Part shown: positions 8,016 to 18,259 of the stretch, in pieces | Numbering within the stretch: position 1 is the first letter of the stretch | Layout: every line of letters begins with the position of its first letter | Assembly (NCBI RefSeq): GCF_004361815.1 | Contig: NZ_SNWA01000002.1 | Coordinates: 2,232,001-2,296,000, forward strand | Length of the DNA stretch: 64,000 nucleotides | Direction: 5' to 3' | Source of the DNA: Paraburkholderia sp. BL10I2N1 | Lineage (GTDB): Bacteria; Pseudomonadota; Gammaproteobacteria; Burkholderiales; Burkholderiaceae | The notes under the pieces: generated by a model | Seen by the model: only the letters and a program-made list of their open reading frames with translations | Database searches by the model: none | What the model was told of the DNA's origin: nothing | Position numbers and translations under genes: made by a program

Positions 8016-8735
8016 TTAGCTCACGTTAAAGTGCACGCGAATGTCCTGCTGGGTTTCAACCGGGTGCCCGTCCTGCATTGCTGGAAAGAATCGCCAGCTT
8101 CGCAAGGTCTCGACAACAATCTGATTCAGCCGCGGGTACTGCGTGGGCTTGATGAGCTCGACAGCGACGGATCCGTCTGTATGGATCACAAGACGGGCTA
8201 CCGCTACCGTCTGGTAGGCCTGCTCGCGCAACTCGTCGGGAACTGAGGGCAGCGGTTGCGCGATAGCGCGCGCCGGCGAGTTGCCGGGCGCCGATCCCGC
8301 GGACGCCCGCTCAGCGGTTGTCGCGCCACGGTCGGAAGACGGCGAGGGTGCTACTGCCGTCGCCGTTTGAGGGGGCGTGGCCTCGGGTTTCGCGGCCGGC
8401 TCCGGGGCGTGTGTCATCGCCTGGGACTGCCGAGCAGGAATTGGTGGGCGAACCAGCAGCGTCGGGGCGCGCGCAGCTTTGACTAACGGCTGTTTCGGAG
8501 GATAGGCCTTTTGCGGCTTGGCGGCCGTCTGTGTTGAACGTGCTATCGCAGCATGCAACGGTGGAGCGACATTCGGAATTTCAACGACCCTCATCTGCAT
8601 CGGCTGTTCCAGCGTAGGTTCGGGTACCGGTATTGCGTGCAGACTCCGTCCCAGCACAAAAAGAAATATTCCCCATACAAGTGCGCCCAGTGCCGCGGCC
8701 ATCGTGACCCTGACGTTCCGGCTGTCACCCGCCAT
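8016..8735 (-). CDS. tonB: TonB family energy transducer
   Basis: The start is placed at ATG 8735 (MAGDSRNVRVTM), 20 bases past the exbD stop; upstream residues of the frame overlap exbD. The 239-residue product has an N-terminal membrane anchor (AAALGALVWGIFLFVLG), a long Pro/Ala/Lys-rich periplasmic spanner and a C-terminal TonB domain. That domain contains VARLVIHTDGSVAVELIKP, PRLNQIVVETLRSWRFFPA and HPVETQQDIRVHF. It would couple the proton motive force, through ExbB-ExbD, to the outer-membrane receptor encoded upstream in the same operon. The dedicated set suggests one cognate receptor, probably for zinc. Confidence 0.9.
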   Translation of the reverse strand: MAGDSRNVRVTMAAALGALVWGIFLFVLGRSLHAIPVPEPTLEQPMQMRVVEIPNVAPPLHAAIARSTQTAAKPQKAYPPKQPLVKAARAPTLLVRPPIPARQSQAMTHAPEPAAKPEATPPQTATAVAPSPSSDRGATTAERASAGSAPGNSPARAIAQPLPSVPDELREQAYQTVAVARLVIHTDGSVAVELIKPTQYPRLNQIVVETLRSWRFFPAMQDGHPVETQQDIRVHFNVS

Positions 8736-8754
8736 GATGAGACGCCGCCATGGT

Positions 8755-9153
8755 CTATTCACGATGAACTGCAACGAGAAAATGTTCTGCTCCCGCACGA
8801 CGGGCAGCCAGCATCGTCTGTACGACCACGCCATGTCCCGCTGCATCGTCGGCGGCTATGATGACGTCATGGTCCGGGCGCAGTGCGCGCCTGACAGCCG
8901 GTTCTACCTGATCGGGACGAACAGCCTCGCGGTTGACAAAAATCGCGTTGCTCCGGTCAATACTCACAGTCGGTGGTCCATCCGCGGACATTTGCTGCGC
9001 GCGACCCGACGGCAGGTTCACCTTCACGGCGTCCAGTCGTTGCATGGCGAGCGACGCCAGCATGAAAGTCGCCAGCAGAAAGAACATGACGTCGATCATC
9101 GGAATGATTTCGATGCGACCACGCTTCGCGGCGCGAGAGCGACGAAACTTCAC
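8755..9153 (-). CDS. exbD: ExbD/TolR biopolymer transport protein
   Basis: This 132-residue protein starts with GTG overlapping the exbB stop (GTGA, 9150-9153), so translation is coupled. A single N-terminal transmembrane segment (IPMIDVMFFLLATFML) carries the essential membrane Asp. A periplasmic domain follows, with VSIDRSNAIFVN and DHDVIIAADDAAGHG. With ExbB it forms the proton-driven motor that energises TonB. Length and architecture are normal for the family. Confidence 0.92.
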   Translation of the reverse strand: MKFRRSRAAKRGRIEIIPMIDVMFFLLATFMLASLAMQRLDAVKVNLPSGRAQQMSADGPPTVSIDRSNAIFVNREAVRPDQVEPAVRRALRPDHDVIIAADDAAGHGVVVQTMLAARRAGAEHFLVAVHRE

Positions 9154-9794
9154 GGCGCGGCACCCTGTCCTTCCGAAGCGAGGCGAATCTCGCTGATACG
9201 CTCGTTCGCAAACGACTCGAGTTCGTCCATCAGTCGTTCAAGGCGCCGTGAAAAGTAGTTGAAAGCGAACAGCGAGAACAACGCGACCACCAGGCCAACA
9301 GCGGTTGCCACCAGCGACTGGGCGACGCCGCCCGTGACGCCGCCCGGATTGACGAGGCCATTTCCGCCGAACAGCTGGAATGAATGCATCATACCCACGA
9401 TCGTGCCCAGCAATCCAAGGAGCGGTGCTGCGGTCACGATCGTCTCCAGCACCCAGAAGCCCTTGCTCATGTCCCGCTCGATCGCCGCCGCGAGAGTTTC
9501 GGTCTTCGCCTCGCGGTACCAGATGGGTGCAGTTGGACGGTCCGAAAGCGGCACGCTCAGGCGCCTGAAAACATGTCGCGCCGGCAGCGAATCCAACCCC
9601 TCGATGAGGGAGCCGGAGGACATGCCTGCGGCAGCCGGGGGCCGCGCACCTGTATCGGGCGTACCGGCAAAGCGCAGAAAAACATATGAGCGGTCGATCA
9701 CAATCGTGATCGCGAGGATGGCAAGCACACTGAGCGGATAGATCACCCATCCGCCGAGCTGCACTGCACCCAGAAAAGTCGTCCAGTCTTTCAT
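9150..9794 (-). CDS. exbB: ExbB/TolQ/MotA proton channel protein
   Basis: This 214-residue protein has three membrane segments, at about residues 15-36, 113-135 and 155-180. The MotA/TolQ/ExbB core reads APLLGLLGTIVGMMHSF and then AQSLVATAVGLVVAL. It sits between the receptor gene (22 bases upstream) and exbD (4-base overlap). It should form the pentameric stator around ExbD. Confidence 0.93.
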   Translation of the reverse strand: MKDWTTFLGAVQLGGWVIYPLSVLAILAITIVIDRSYVFLRFAGTPDTGARPPAAAGMSSGSLIEGLDSLPARHVFRRLSVPLSDRPTAPIWYREAKTETLAAAIERDMSKGFWVLETIVTAAPLLGLLGTIVGMMHSFQLFGGNGLVNPGGVTGGVAQSLVATAVGLVVALFSLFAFNYFSRRLERLMDELESFANERISEIRLASEGQGAAP

Positions 9795-9816
9795 TTCAGC
9801 ATTCCCTGGTTACGCA

Positions 9817-12177
9817 TCAGAAGTTCTTGGTAATGCCCGCATAGACAGCGATGCGCGGTCCGTACTGGGGTGCGCCCACGCCGATGCCGGAGCCGTCGCG
9901 CAGTTCATACACACGGTCGAATGCATTGATCACCAGCAGGCGGGCATCGAACTTGCCGATCAGCGGGTTATTGACATTGAAGTGCTGGATGACGCCGAGA
10001 TTCACCTGCGTGTACCAGGGCACGCGATCGGTATTGGCGAATCCACTGCGAAGACCACTGCCGATTATGCTGTCAACCGTGAAGGTGGTCTGACCGAGCG
10101 TGTAGGTGCCGCCGAATGACGCTGACACGCGTTGGTCGTGGTCCAGATACACCCAGTGGCTGGCGATGTAGGCAAGTTTATCGGCGCCGAAATTGAACTG
10201 TGCCGAGTTGATGTTTTTACCCTGGGCACGACTGAACGCGACGTTCATGTAGGCGGACACGTTATCCTGCCTGTAGTTCGCGGTGAACTCGACGCCGTAG
10301 ACCCGGCCGTACTGGTAATTGAACGGCGTGAAGATCAGCGCGGTGCCGAACTGACCCTCGTCAAGCAGGTTGCTCGACTTCTTGTAGTAGGCGTCGAGAC
10401 CGACGGTGAGGGCTGAACTCAGCCGCTGCGTTACGCCAAGGTCAAAGTAGTGGCTGCGCTCGGGCTGCACCGGATCGTTCTGCCCCGACACCGCGGCCGT
10501 GGTCCCCGCATAACGGGCAATGTCGGCGTTCGACACCAGTTCGAAGGCGGGTGGTGTGAAGTAGCGCGCGTAGCCTGCGTGAACCGTGGTCGATGGCGTC
10601 AGCGCGTACACCATGCCGACGCGCGGACTCAGCTGGCTGGCGCTGACATACTCATCCATCTTGTCGTAGCGCAGGCCGTAGTTGATCGTCAGCTTGCTGG
10701 TGACCTTCCACTCGTCCTGCACATAGGCGCTATACAGATAACCGGTCTTGCTGCTCGAGTCAGGAATGCTGATCGGCTGGTCGGAGGACTGGTTGCCGTT
10801 TTCGTCGACCGGAAAGACGGAGAGGTTGTTGTCAAACACAGCGTGTTCCTGCTGGACGAAGATGCCCGAGCGGATCGTATGCCGGTCGTTGAGCCGGTAG
10901 GTGGTGTCCAGTTGTACCCCATTCGCCGTGTCACTATGGAAGTCACTTGACGCGACGCCGTTAAACAGCAGATCTCCGATCGGGTCCGGATTGAACTTCG
11001 TGCGCGAATATCGGGTCACGAAAGCCAGTTGATAGTCGAGCGCCCCGCCGTTCGTTCCCTGCAGGGTCACCGCGGCAAACTGGTTCAGCTCCGACTGCGT
11101 TTCGTTGAGCTGGCTCGAATCAAAGCTATTGACGCCATTGAGCGTGAACGAAGGCGTCAACCCGGGGGTATTGGGGATCTCGAACTGGTTGCTGGTGACA
11201 CCGAACATCACGCTTACGCGTGTAAGCGGGTTAATGATGTACGACATGTAACCGAACGCGTTCCCCTGACGCGTGTGATCGTGTAGCGCGTTGGCGCTCG
11301 AGGTCGGGTTTTCGATCCCCAGATTGTTCTCGCCGACCGACCCGCTGAAGTAATAGCTGAATGGCCCCTGGCTGCCAAAGACGTCACCGCTCGTGCGGAT
11401 CGTCTGGCGACTGCCGCCGAACACATCGATCGAGCCACCGCTGCCGACATCGCCCGATTTGGTGCGGATGTCGACGATACCCGCAGTCCGGTACCCATAC
11501 TGCGCAGGCAGGGCGCCGGTGAGAAAATTCATCTGGTCAATAATTCGCGTGTCCAGCGATTGCCCAAAACCGCTGATCGGTTCGGGGATGATGATGCCGT
11601 TGATGCGGTACTGCAGATTGGCGTGATCGCCCCGTACGTGCAACTGGCCGAACGAGTCACTCGCGACACCGGGCGCCTGCATCAGGACCTGGTTAAGCGG
11701 GGTGTTCTGGCCGGCTGGCAGGTTGTTGATGTCACTCTGGCTGAAGCGATAGACGCTGCTGCCCGTTTCGGGCAGCAGGTCGTTGCGCGCCCGGTTCAGA
11801 CGCTGGGCGTTGACCTGCACATCGAGCGCGTCACTTTTTGCGAGCGCGATGGACACCGAGCTTTCCTGTCCCGGCGTGGTGGTCGCGATGCTGCTGCCAC
11901 TGGCAAAGCCGGGGGCGGTGACGACGATCGCATACGTACCCGGGTTGACGTGGTCGAGTATGAAATGACCTTTGGCATCGGTTTGCGCGGCCCCTACGGC
12001 TTTGCCGCTGGCATCCTGAATGGTGATGGTCGCTTTGCTGAGGGGCTTGCCCGAGTTGTCCACGATTGCACCGGTTATCGAGCTGTCGTCCGCCGCGTAT
12101 GCGTGAGCCGCAAAAGCGAACAGCAGCAGCGCAGCCTGTGTGAGGTGATGGCGATTTCTGTTAGGTATGCGAATCAT
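9817..12177 (-). CDS. TonB-dependent outer-membrane receptor, probably for zinc
   Basis: This 786-residue receptor has a signal peptide (residues 1-29, ending AHAYAA). Next comes a carboxypeptidase-regulatory-like beta-sandwich at about 34-110 (ITGAIVDNSGKPLSKATITI). The plug lies at about 130-235 (LNQVLMQAPGVASDSFGQLHVRG, cut here for length, then YRINGIIIPEP), and a long beta-barrel ends in the usual C-terminal Phe (ITKNF). It heads an operon with exbB, exbD and tonB. A Zur-box-like palindrome lies 131 bases upstream, and zur is the next gene. The ligand is inferred from this context; it could be free zinc or a zincophore. No zinc-binding His-rich loop of the ZnuD type is obvious. Confidence 0.85.
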   Translation of the reverse strand: MIRIPNRNRHHLTQAALLLFAFAAHAYAADDSSITGAIVDNSGKPLSKATITIQDASGKAVGAAQTDAKGHFILDHVNPGTYAIVVTAPGFASGSSIATTTPGQESSVSIALAKSDALDVQVNAQRLNRARNDLLPETGSSVYRFSQSDINNLPAGQNTPLNQVLMQAPGVASDSFGQLHVRGDHANLQYRINGIIIPEPISGFGQSLDTRIIDQMNFLTGALPAQYGYRTAGIVDIRTKSGDVGSGGSIDVFGGSRQTIRTSGDVFGSQGPFSYYFSGSVGENNLGIENPTSSANALHDHTRQGNAFGYMSYIINPLTRVSVMFGVTSNQFEIPNTPGLTPSFTLNGVNSFDSSQLNETQSELNQFAAVTLQGTNGGALDYQLAFVTRYSRTKFNPDPIGDLLFNGVASSDFHSDTANGVQLDTTYRLNDRHTIRSGIFVQQEHAVFDNNLSVFPVDENGNQSSDQPISIPDSSSKTGYLYSAYVQDEWKVTSKLTINYGLRYDKMDEYVSASQLSPRVGMVYALTPSTTVHAGYARYFTPPAFELVSNADIARYAGTTAAVSGQNDPVQPERSHYFDLGVTQRLSSALTVGLDAYYKKSSNLLDEGQFGTALIFTPFNYQYGRVYGVEFTANYRQDNVSAYMNVAFSRAQGKNINSAQFNFGADKLAYIASHWVYLDHDQRVSASFGGTYTLGQTTFTVDSIIGSGLRSGFANTDRVPWYTQVNLGVIQHFNVNNPLIGKFDARLLVINAFDRVYELRDGSGIGVGAPQYGPRIAVYAGITKNF

Positions 12178-12307
12178 GAGTTCGTCCGCCTAGTGCAGAA
12201 TTTCGTATGGGGGTGATTTCACGCTGGCTCAAAGCCGCAGGTGCGCGGTATTGCCGTTGCAGCAATACACGAAGGTACCGTCTGAGACGCAATCAAAAAC
12301 AAATGTG

Positions 12308-12319
12308 ATGTTATATCAT
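12308..12319. promoter_or_regulatory. Zur-box-like operator upstream of the receptor operon
   Basis: ATGTTATATCAT differs at one position from the perfect palindrome ATGTTATAACAT found upstream of the COG0523 gene at 12.9 kb. It lies between zur and the minus-strand receptor operon, in AT-rich sequence. Repression by zinc-loaded Zur is the expected mode. Confidence 0.65.
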
Positions 12320-12343
12320 TGCGTTTCAGAATAAAACCTGCTG

Positions 12344-12817
12344 TTACTTTTTTCTGGCAGAAGAGGTCGTCGCTGCGCGCTGGGTGCAGTCCTCACAGAT
12401 GCCCTTGATCTCGGTTTGCTGTCCCTGCACCTCGAAGTGAGCGGTCAGTGCCGTGTCGAGCAGCGCCTGTTGCAGCTCGGTATTGTGCAACGGGCGAACG
12501 GAATGGCAGTGCATACAGACCGCGAAGATTTCGTGTTGGCCTTGATTCTCCTCGGTCAGGCGGAACGTGCTCGTTGTCGAGACGTGCCGGACCAGGCCTT
12601 CACGAATCAGGAACTGCAAGGCGCGGTAGATGGTGGGTGGCGCGGCATGAGTGGACTGTCTGTTGAGGTCCTCGAGCAACTGATAAGCCGTGGCCGATCC
12701 GCCACGCGCGGCGAGCAGGCCGAGTACCCGTCGACGCAGTGGCGTGAACCGTCGGGTTCTCGCTGCAGGCGTCTCGTCGCCTGTCGGTGATTGCGGATTG
12801 GGCATTGAATGCTCCAC
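12344..12817 (-). CDS. zur: Fur-family zinc uptake regulator Zur
   Basis: This 157-residue Fur-family repressor has a winged helix at about 24-88 (FTPLRRRVLGLL and APPTIYRALQFLIREGLV). The dimerisation domain carries the structural zinc Cys pairs C101/C104 (CMHC) and C141/C144 (CEDC). HEIFAVCMHCH and EIKGICEDC are characteristic of Zur. It is divergent from the COG0523 gene with a perfect ATGTTATAACAT palindrome between them, so it may be autoregulated. The start could also be Met5. Confidence 0.93.
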   Translation of the reverse strand: MEHSMPNPQSPTGDETPAARTRRFTPLRRRVLGLLAARGGSATAYQLLEDLNRQSTHAAPPTIYRALQFLIREGLVRHVSTTSTFRLTEENQGQHEIFAVCMHCHSVRPLHNTELQQALLDTALTAHFEVQGQQTEIKGICEDCTQRAATTSSARKK

Positions 12818-12853
12818 CTGAAAGTGCTAAAAATTCAACCTGCCGATTATGCA

Positions 12854-12865
12854 ATGTTATAACAT
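12854..12865. promoter_or_regulatory. Zur box between zur and the COG0523 gene
   Basis: ATGTTATAACAT is a perfect 12-base palindrome within GCAATGTTATAACATACC. It lies 28 bases before the ATG of the plus-strand COG0523 gene and 36 bases before zur. The sequence resembles the core of proteobacterial Zur operators (TGTTATA-AACA type). Confidence 0.75.
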
Positions 12866-12893
12866 ACCACTAAAGACAACAGCCTGAGCAATC

Positions 12894-14120
12894 ATGAACA
12901 AGCTTCCTGTCACTGTCCTTTCGGGATTTCTCGGCGCCGGCAAGACGACGCTACTTAATCACGTGCTCAATAACCGGGAGGGCAGACGCGTTGCCGTCAT
13001 CGTCAACGACATGTCCGAGGTGAACATCGATGCGCGCCTGATACGCGAGGGTGGTGCGCAGCTGTCGCGCTCCGAGGAGCGGCTGGTCGAAATGAGCAAC
13101 GGCTGCATCTGCTGCACCTTGCGGGAAGATCTGCTGGTCGAGATCCGGGAACTGGCCGCTGAAGGGCGGTTCGATTATCTGCTGATTGAGTCGACGGGCA
13201 TCTCGGAACCGCTCCCGGTTGCCGAGACGTTCACGTTCCGCGACGACGCGGGCCTTAGCCTGTCCGACGTGGCGCAACTGGACACCATGGTAACCGTTGT
13301 AGACGCGTACAACTTTGTGCGTGACTACAGTTCACACGACCGCTTGCATGATCGGGGCAAAACGATCGGAGACGAAGACGGGCGCACCGTTGTGGACCTC
13401 ATCACCGAGCAGATTGAATTCGCCGACGTGATCCTCCTCAACAAGGCCGATCTCGTCCAGCCGGAAGAATTGACGCAACTGAAGGGCGTACTGCGCAGCC
13501 TCAACAGCCGTGCGGAAATCGTGACCTCGGCTTTTGGACAGGTGCCGCTTGAAACGGTGATGGGCACCGGACGTTTCGACTTCGAAGCGGCCTCGCAGGC
13601 TCCCGGATGGCTTAAGGAAATGCGTGGCGAACAGATTCCTGAAAGCGATGAATACGGCATCACGAGCTTCGCGTATCGGGCGCGCAAACCTTTTCATCCC
13701 GTGCGGTTCTGGAACTGGATACAGGCGGAGTGGCCGGGCGTAGTGCGTTCTAAAGGCTATTTCTGGCTTGCTTCGCGCAACGACCTTGTGGGCACCTGGT
13801 CGCAAGCCGGGGCGATTTCCCGGCACGGTCTGGCTGGCAGATGGTGGGCCGCCGTACCTCAAAGCCACTGGCCGCAGGACGCCGAAAGCTGCGCAATGAT
13901 CGCGCAGCGCTGGTCAGCATCATTCGGTGATCGCCAGCAGGAACTGGTGCTCATCGGCACGGGGATCGACGAAGCTGCCCTGCGTGCGGGGTTCGATACG
14001 TGTCTTCTGACGAACGCCGAGATGGGCTCCGGCCCGGCGGTCTGGGAAAACTACGAGGATCCGTTTCCCGCGTGGTCCATGCAAAATCCGACTGAAAGCA
14101 GCCAGGTGGACGGCGAATGA
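12894..14120 (+). CDS. COG0523 (CobW/ZigA-like) zinc-responsive GTPase
   Basis: This 408-residue G3E GTPase has Walker [10 protein letters not shown] (11-19), the hallmark metal site CICC (71-74), the switch region [10 protein letters not shown] (97-106) and the base-recognition motif NKAD (183-186). A CobW_C domain covers roughly 265-380. It lies directly downstream of a perfect Zur box, so it should be made under zinc starvation, like ZigA/ZagA/ZNG1 relatives that deliver zinc to client enzymes. Which client is unknown. The 40-residue C-terminal extension ([17 protein letters not shown]) is typical of the long bacterial subgroup. Confidence 0.9.
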   Translation: MNKLPVTVLSGFLGAGKTTLLNHVLNNREGRRVAVIVNDMSEVNIDARLIREGGAQLSRSEERLVEMSNGCICCTLREDLLVEIRELAAEGRFDYLLIESTGISEPLPVAETFTFRDDAGLSLSDVAQLDTMVTVVDAYNFVRDYSSHDRLHDRGKTIGDEDGRTVVDLITEQIEFADVILLNKADLVQPEELTQLKGVLRSLNSRAEIVTSAFGQVPLETVMGTGRFDFEAASQAPGWLKEMRGEQIPESDEYGITSFAYRARKPFHPVRFWNWIQAEWPGVVRSKGYFWLASRNDLVGTWSQAGAISRHGLAGRWWAAVPQSHWPQDAESCAMIAQRWSASFGDRQQELVLIGTGIDEAALRAGFDTCLLTNAEMGSGPAVWENYEDPFPAWSMQNPTESSQVDGE

Positions 14121-14290
14121 TCCGGGGCCTGACTTCCTTGCGTGATGCCCCCTAAACGGTAATACGGAGCTTGAGTTTCACGTCGCGCATTCTTCTTGTG
14201 GCCATCGCCCTGGCGCGACGCTGTCGATACGTGCGTGATAGTTCTGGTCTTCACAAGGCAAACCCTCTACCTTTTCGGAGAGACACCATC

Positions 14291-15313
<1,023 letters not shown>

Positions 15314-15495
15314 GCTTTCAAAATCGTTCATTTTCGAAGCCGCGCATACGCAATGCCGATTGCCCGATCGGATCGAGTGCGCGGCGGTTGTCCGAACCGT
15401 GGCCGGCCCGCAGACCCATCGGCTGACAGGGCGAGACGGGCGAAATTTATAGAAGGCCTCTCTTCTGTTTTCAATGACCGCGACAGGGTATTCAA

Positions 15496-16512
15496 ATGAC
15501 AGATTTCAACGTGTTGCCTCGCAACCCGATTAACGTGCGTTCGCGGTCCACTGCACGACGGAACGCATCCTTGCCCCGGCCAGTCTGGCGTGGCGCCTGG
15601 CTTGCCCTTTTCGCGACGTTCGCACTGACGGCCTTGCCCTGTGGGAACGCCGTTGCGGCATCGTCGGCATCGGGCGTTATCAACGCGATCGGTATCGAGA
15701 ACGAATATGCCGATGTGATCTCGCAGATTGGCGGCAAGTATGTTCACGTCACGGCAATCGAAACCGATCCGAATACCGACCCGCACACGTTCGAGGCCAA
15801 CCCGAAGGTCGCGTCGCAGATCGCCTCTGCCGATCTGATCGTCAAGAATGGCGTCGGTTATGACGCCTGGGCAGACAAGATCATTGCTGCCGCGCCGAAC
15901 GGCAAACGCAAGGTCATCGACGTGCAACATCTGCTGGGGTTACCGGATAGCACACGAAACCCGCACCTCTGGTACGACCCGAAGACCATGCCGGCGGTGG
16001 CGAAAGCGATCGCCGCCAACCTGTCCGCGCTGCAACCTGCGCAGGCCGAATATTTCCAGAACAACGCGAAGAAGTTTGACGCGTCGCTCAAGCCCTGGTT
16101 GAAGGAGATCGAGTCGTTCAAGGCACGTTACGGCAAGACGTCCGTCGCGGTCACCGAGCCGGTGGGAGACTACATGCTTCAGGCAGCCGGGACGGACATC
16201 GCCACACCCTTTAGCCTCGAGGCCGCAATCATGAACGGCACGGACCCGTCGCCGCAGGACGTGAGCACGCAGAACAAACTGTTCACGGACCACAAGGTCA
16301 AGGTATTCGTCTACAACCAGCAGGTCACGGACGCGCTTACGCAGTCGTTCCTCAAGCTCGCCAGGGAGAATGGCATCCCGGTCGTAGGCGTCTACGAGAC
16401 GATGCCGACCCCAGGCTTCAACTACCAGTCGTGGATGCTGGCCGAGGTCACCGCCTTGCGCAAGGCAGTGGCCGGCAAGACCTCGACCGAAACGCTGCAC
16501 GCGGGGAATTGA
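15496..16512 (+). CDS. znuA: Zinc/manganese ABC transporter substrate-binding protein
   Basis: This 338-residue TroA/ZnuA-type lipocalin-like cluster A-I binding protein has a long n-region and a hydrophobic export signal ending near residue 55 (ALPCGNAVAA). Metal-ligand His residues are expected in DPHTFEANP (H97) and NPHLWYDP (H157), with later acidic/His ligands in the C-lobe. The His-rich loop found in many ZnuA proteins is absent. It is the first gene of the znuA-znuC-znuB-znuB cluster, five bases before znuC. The annotated start gives an unusually long leader, so an internal start is possible. Confidence 0.88.
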   Translation: MTDFNVLPRNPINVRSRSTARRNASLPRPVWRGAWLALFATFALTALPCGNAVAASSASGVINAIGIENEYADVISQIGGKYVHVTAIETDPNTDPHTFEANPKVASQIASADLIVKNGVGYDAWADKIIAAAPNGKRKVIDVQHLLGLPDSTRNPHLWYDPKTMPAVAKAIAANLSALQPAQAEYFQNNAKKFDASLKPWLKEIESFKARYGKTSVAVTEPVGDYMLQAAGTDIATPFSLEAAIMNGTDPSPQDVSTQNKLFTDHKVKVFVYNQQVTDALTQSFLKLARENGIPVVGVYETMPTPGFNYQSWMLAEVTALRKAVAGKTSTETLHAGN

Positions 16513-16517
16513 ACGGT

Positions 16518-17339
16518 ATGCTTACCCGAAGCGAGGTGCTTGCTGTTGACCGGGTGGGTGTCTCGTTTCCGGGACACAGCGTACTCCATGACGTCGACTT
16601 CAAACTGGACGCGGGCGAGTTCTGTGGCCTGATCGGGGCTAATGGTTCGGGCAAGACGACGTTGCTGCGAACCATCCTGGGTTTTCAGAAAACCGCGGCA
16701 GGCAGTGTCAGGATCAACGGGCAATCGGGCCTCGGGTCGTCAGGCTACGTGCCGCAGAAAATCATGCTCGACCCGTATCTTCCTCTGCGTGGGCGGGACA
16801 TGGTCGCCCTGGGCCTTGACGGCCACAGGCTGGGGCTGCCCATACCGTCGAAAAAGCGCCGGGCGGCGGTCGACGAAATGCTCGAGGCGGTGGATGCAGA
16901 ACACTTCGCGGACCGGCGGATCGGTGACCTTTCCGGTGGCCAGCAACAACGGATCCTGATCGCGCATGCCTTGATCCGGCGACCCAGATTGCTGCTGCTC
17001 GATGAGCCGCTTGCGAATCTCGACATCGGCAGCGTTGCCAGCATTGTCGCCCTGCTGCGACGTCTGTCGATCGAACAAGGAATCACGGTGCTGCTGTCCG
17101 CACACGACATGAATCCCTTGCTGCCCGTGATGGATCGCATCGTCTATCTCGCCCATGGGCGCGCCGTCAGCGGCCGGGCGGACGAAGTCGTGCGAAGCGA
17201 GGTCCTGACCCGGCTGTACGGCTACCACATCGATGTCGTCCGCGTTCATGGCAGGGTGCTCGTGATCGCCGCGGACAGTGCAGACGAGATACGTACGGCA
17301 CGTGAGCGGGAACCCGCTCACGCGTTGCAGATCCCGTAG
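16518..17339 (+). CDS. znuC: Zinc ABC transporter ATP-binding protein
   Basis: The start is ATG 16518, just after the znuA stop. The 273-residue ATPase has Walker A GANGSGKTT, a Q-loop at YVPQK, the signature LSGGQQQR, Walker B LLLLDEP and the switch His in LLSAHDMN. It would power uptake of ZnuA-bound metal through the two permeases encoded downstream. Confidence 0.92.
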   Translation: MLTRSEVLAVDRVGVSFPGHSVLHDVDFKLDAGEFCGLIGANGSGKTTLLRTILGFQKTAAGSVRINGQSGLGSSGYVPQKIMLDPYLPLRGRDMVALGLDGHRLGLPIPSKKRRAAVDEMLEAVDAEHFADRRIGDLSGGQQQRILIAHALIRRPRLLLLDEPLANLDIGSVASIVALLRRLSIEQGITVLLSAHDMNPLLPVMDRIVYLAHGRAVSGRADEVVRSEVLTRLYGYHIDVVRVHGRVLVIAADSADEIRTAREREPAHALQIP

Positions 17340-17342
17340 ACC

Positions 17343-18257
17343 ATGATGGATTTTTCGTCTGCAATGATCTTCGCGTCTGGGTTTTTCACGAACGAGCCGG
17401 TCCGCACCGCCATGATGGTCGGTGGTGGGGCCGCGCTCGTATCTGGCGTAGTCGGCGTGTTCACGGTCATGCGAGGCCAGTCATTTGCGGGCCACGCGCT
17501 CGCCGATGTCAGTAGCGCGGGTGGCGCAGCCTCATTTCTCCTGGGGATCAATCCGCTGCTCGGCTTTCTGATCATGGCTCTTCTCGCCGCGGGCGGAATG
17601 GAAATGGTCCACGTGCGACGCGCCCGCGAGCGTGACCTTGTAACGGGGGTGGTGCTGGGCGCAGGACTCGGCCTGGCCGCCCTGCTGCTGTACATGGACG
17701 TCACGTCGGGCAGTACGACAGGGGCGGCCATCACAATCATGTTTGGCTCGATGTTCGCCATTCCTGCGTCCATCGTTCCTCTTGCTCTTGTGGTCAGCGT
17801 CGGTGCACTCGTCACGATGGGGATGATTTATCGACCGCTACTCCTCAGTTCACTCGACCCCGACCTCGCTGCGGTGCGAGGGGTGCAGACACGTCTGATC
17901 GGACTGCTGCACCTGCTGGTTCTGGCACTGGCCGTTTCGCTTTCGGCGATTACCGTTGGTGCAATCCTGTCCACGGCGCTGCTGATCGGGCCGGCTGCGA
18001 TTGCGCTGCGTCTGGCGAAGCGGCCTGCATGGGCGGTGCTCATTGCGGCGCTGATGGGCGTGGGCGCCACATGGGGCGGCATACTTCTCGCGTATGACAG
18101 TTATTACTGGACACCGGGCCATGGCTGGCCGGTGAGCTTTTTTGTGGTCACACTGATTTTCATGATGTATGTCGCGACGGGTCGCACCGGACGTGGCCGG
18201 GAGACCGGTTCGGGCGCTCGCGCATTGATCCGGGACCAACGGCCGGATGAGGTCTGA
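17343..18257 (+). CDS. znuB: Zinc ABC transporter permease (first of two)
   Basis: This 304-residue, very hydrophobic protein of the ABC-3 family has about eight membrane segments. Motifs include VMRGQSFAGHALADVSSAG and TVGAILSTALLIGPAAIALRLAK, the coupling region seen in ZnuB/MntB permeases. It follows znuC by three bases and is followed two bases later by a second permease. The C-terminus carries an Arg-rich cytoplasmic tail. Confidence 0.88.
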   Translation: MMDFSSAMIFASGFFTNEPVRTAMMVGGGAALVSGVVGVFTVMRGQSFAGHALADVSSAGGAASFLLGINPLLGFLIMALLAAGGMEMVHVRRARERDLVTGVVLGAGLGLAALLLYMDVTSGSTTGAAITIMFGSMFAIPASIVPLALVVSVGALVTMGMIYRPLLLSSLDPDLAAVRGVQTRLIGLLHLLVLALAVSLSAITVGAILSTALLIGPAAIALRLAKRPAWAVLIAALMGVGATWGGILLAYDSYYWTPGHGWPVSFFVVTLIFMMYVATGRTGRGRETGSGARALIRDQRPDEV

Positions 18258-18259
18258 CG

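Noticed and set aside
12344..12817. Alternative reading as Fur or PerR instead of Zur
   Set aside because: The Zur-box palindromes and the complete zinc uptake neighbourhood favour Zur. No haem or peroxide genes are nearby.
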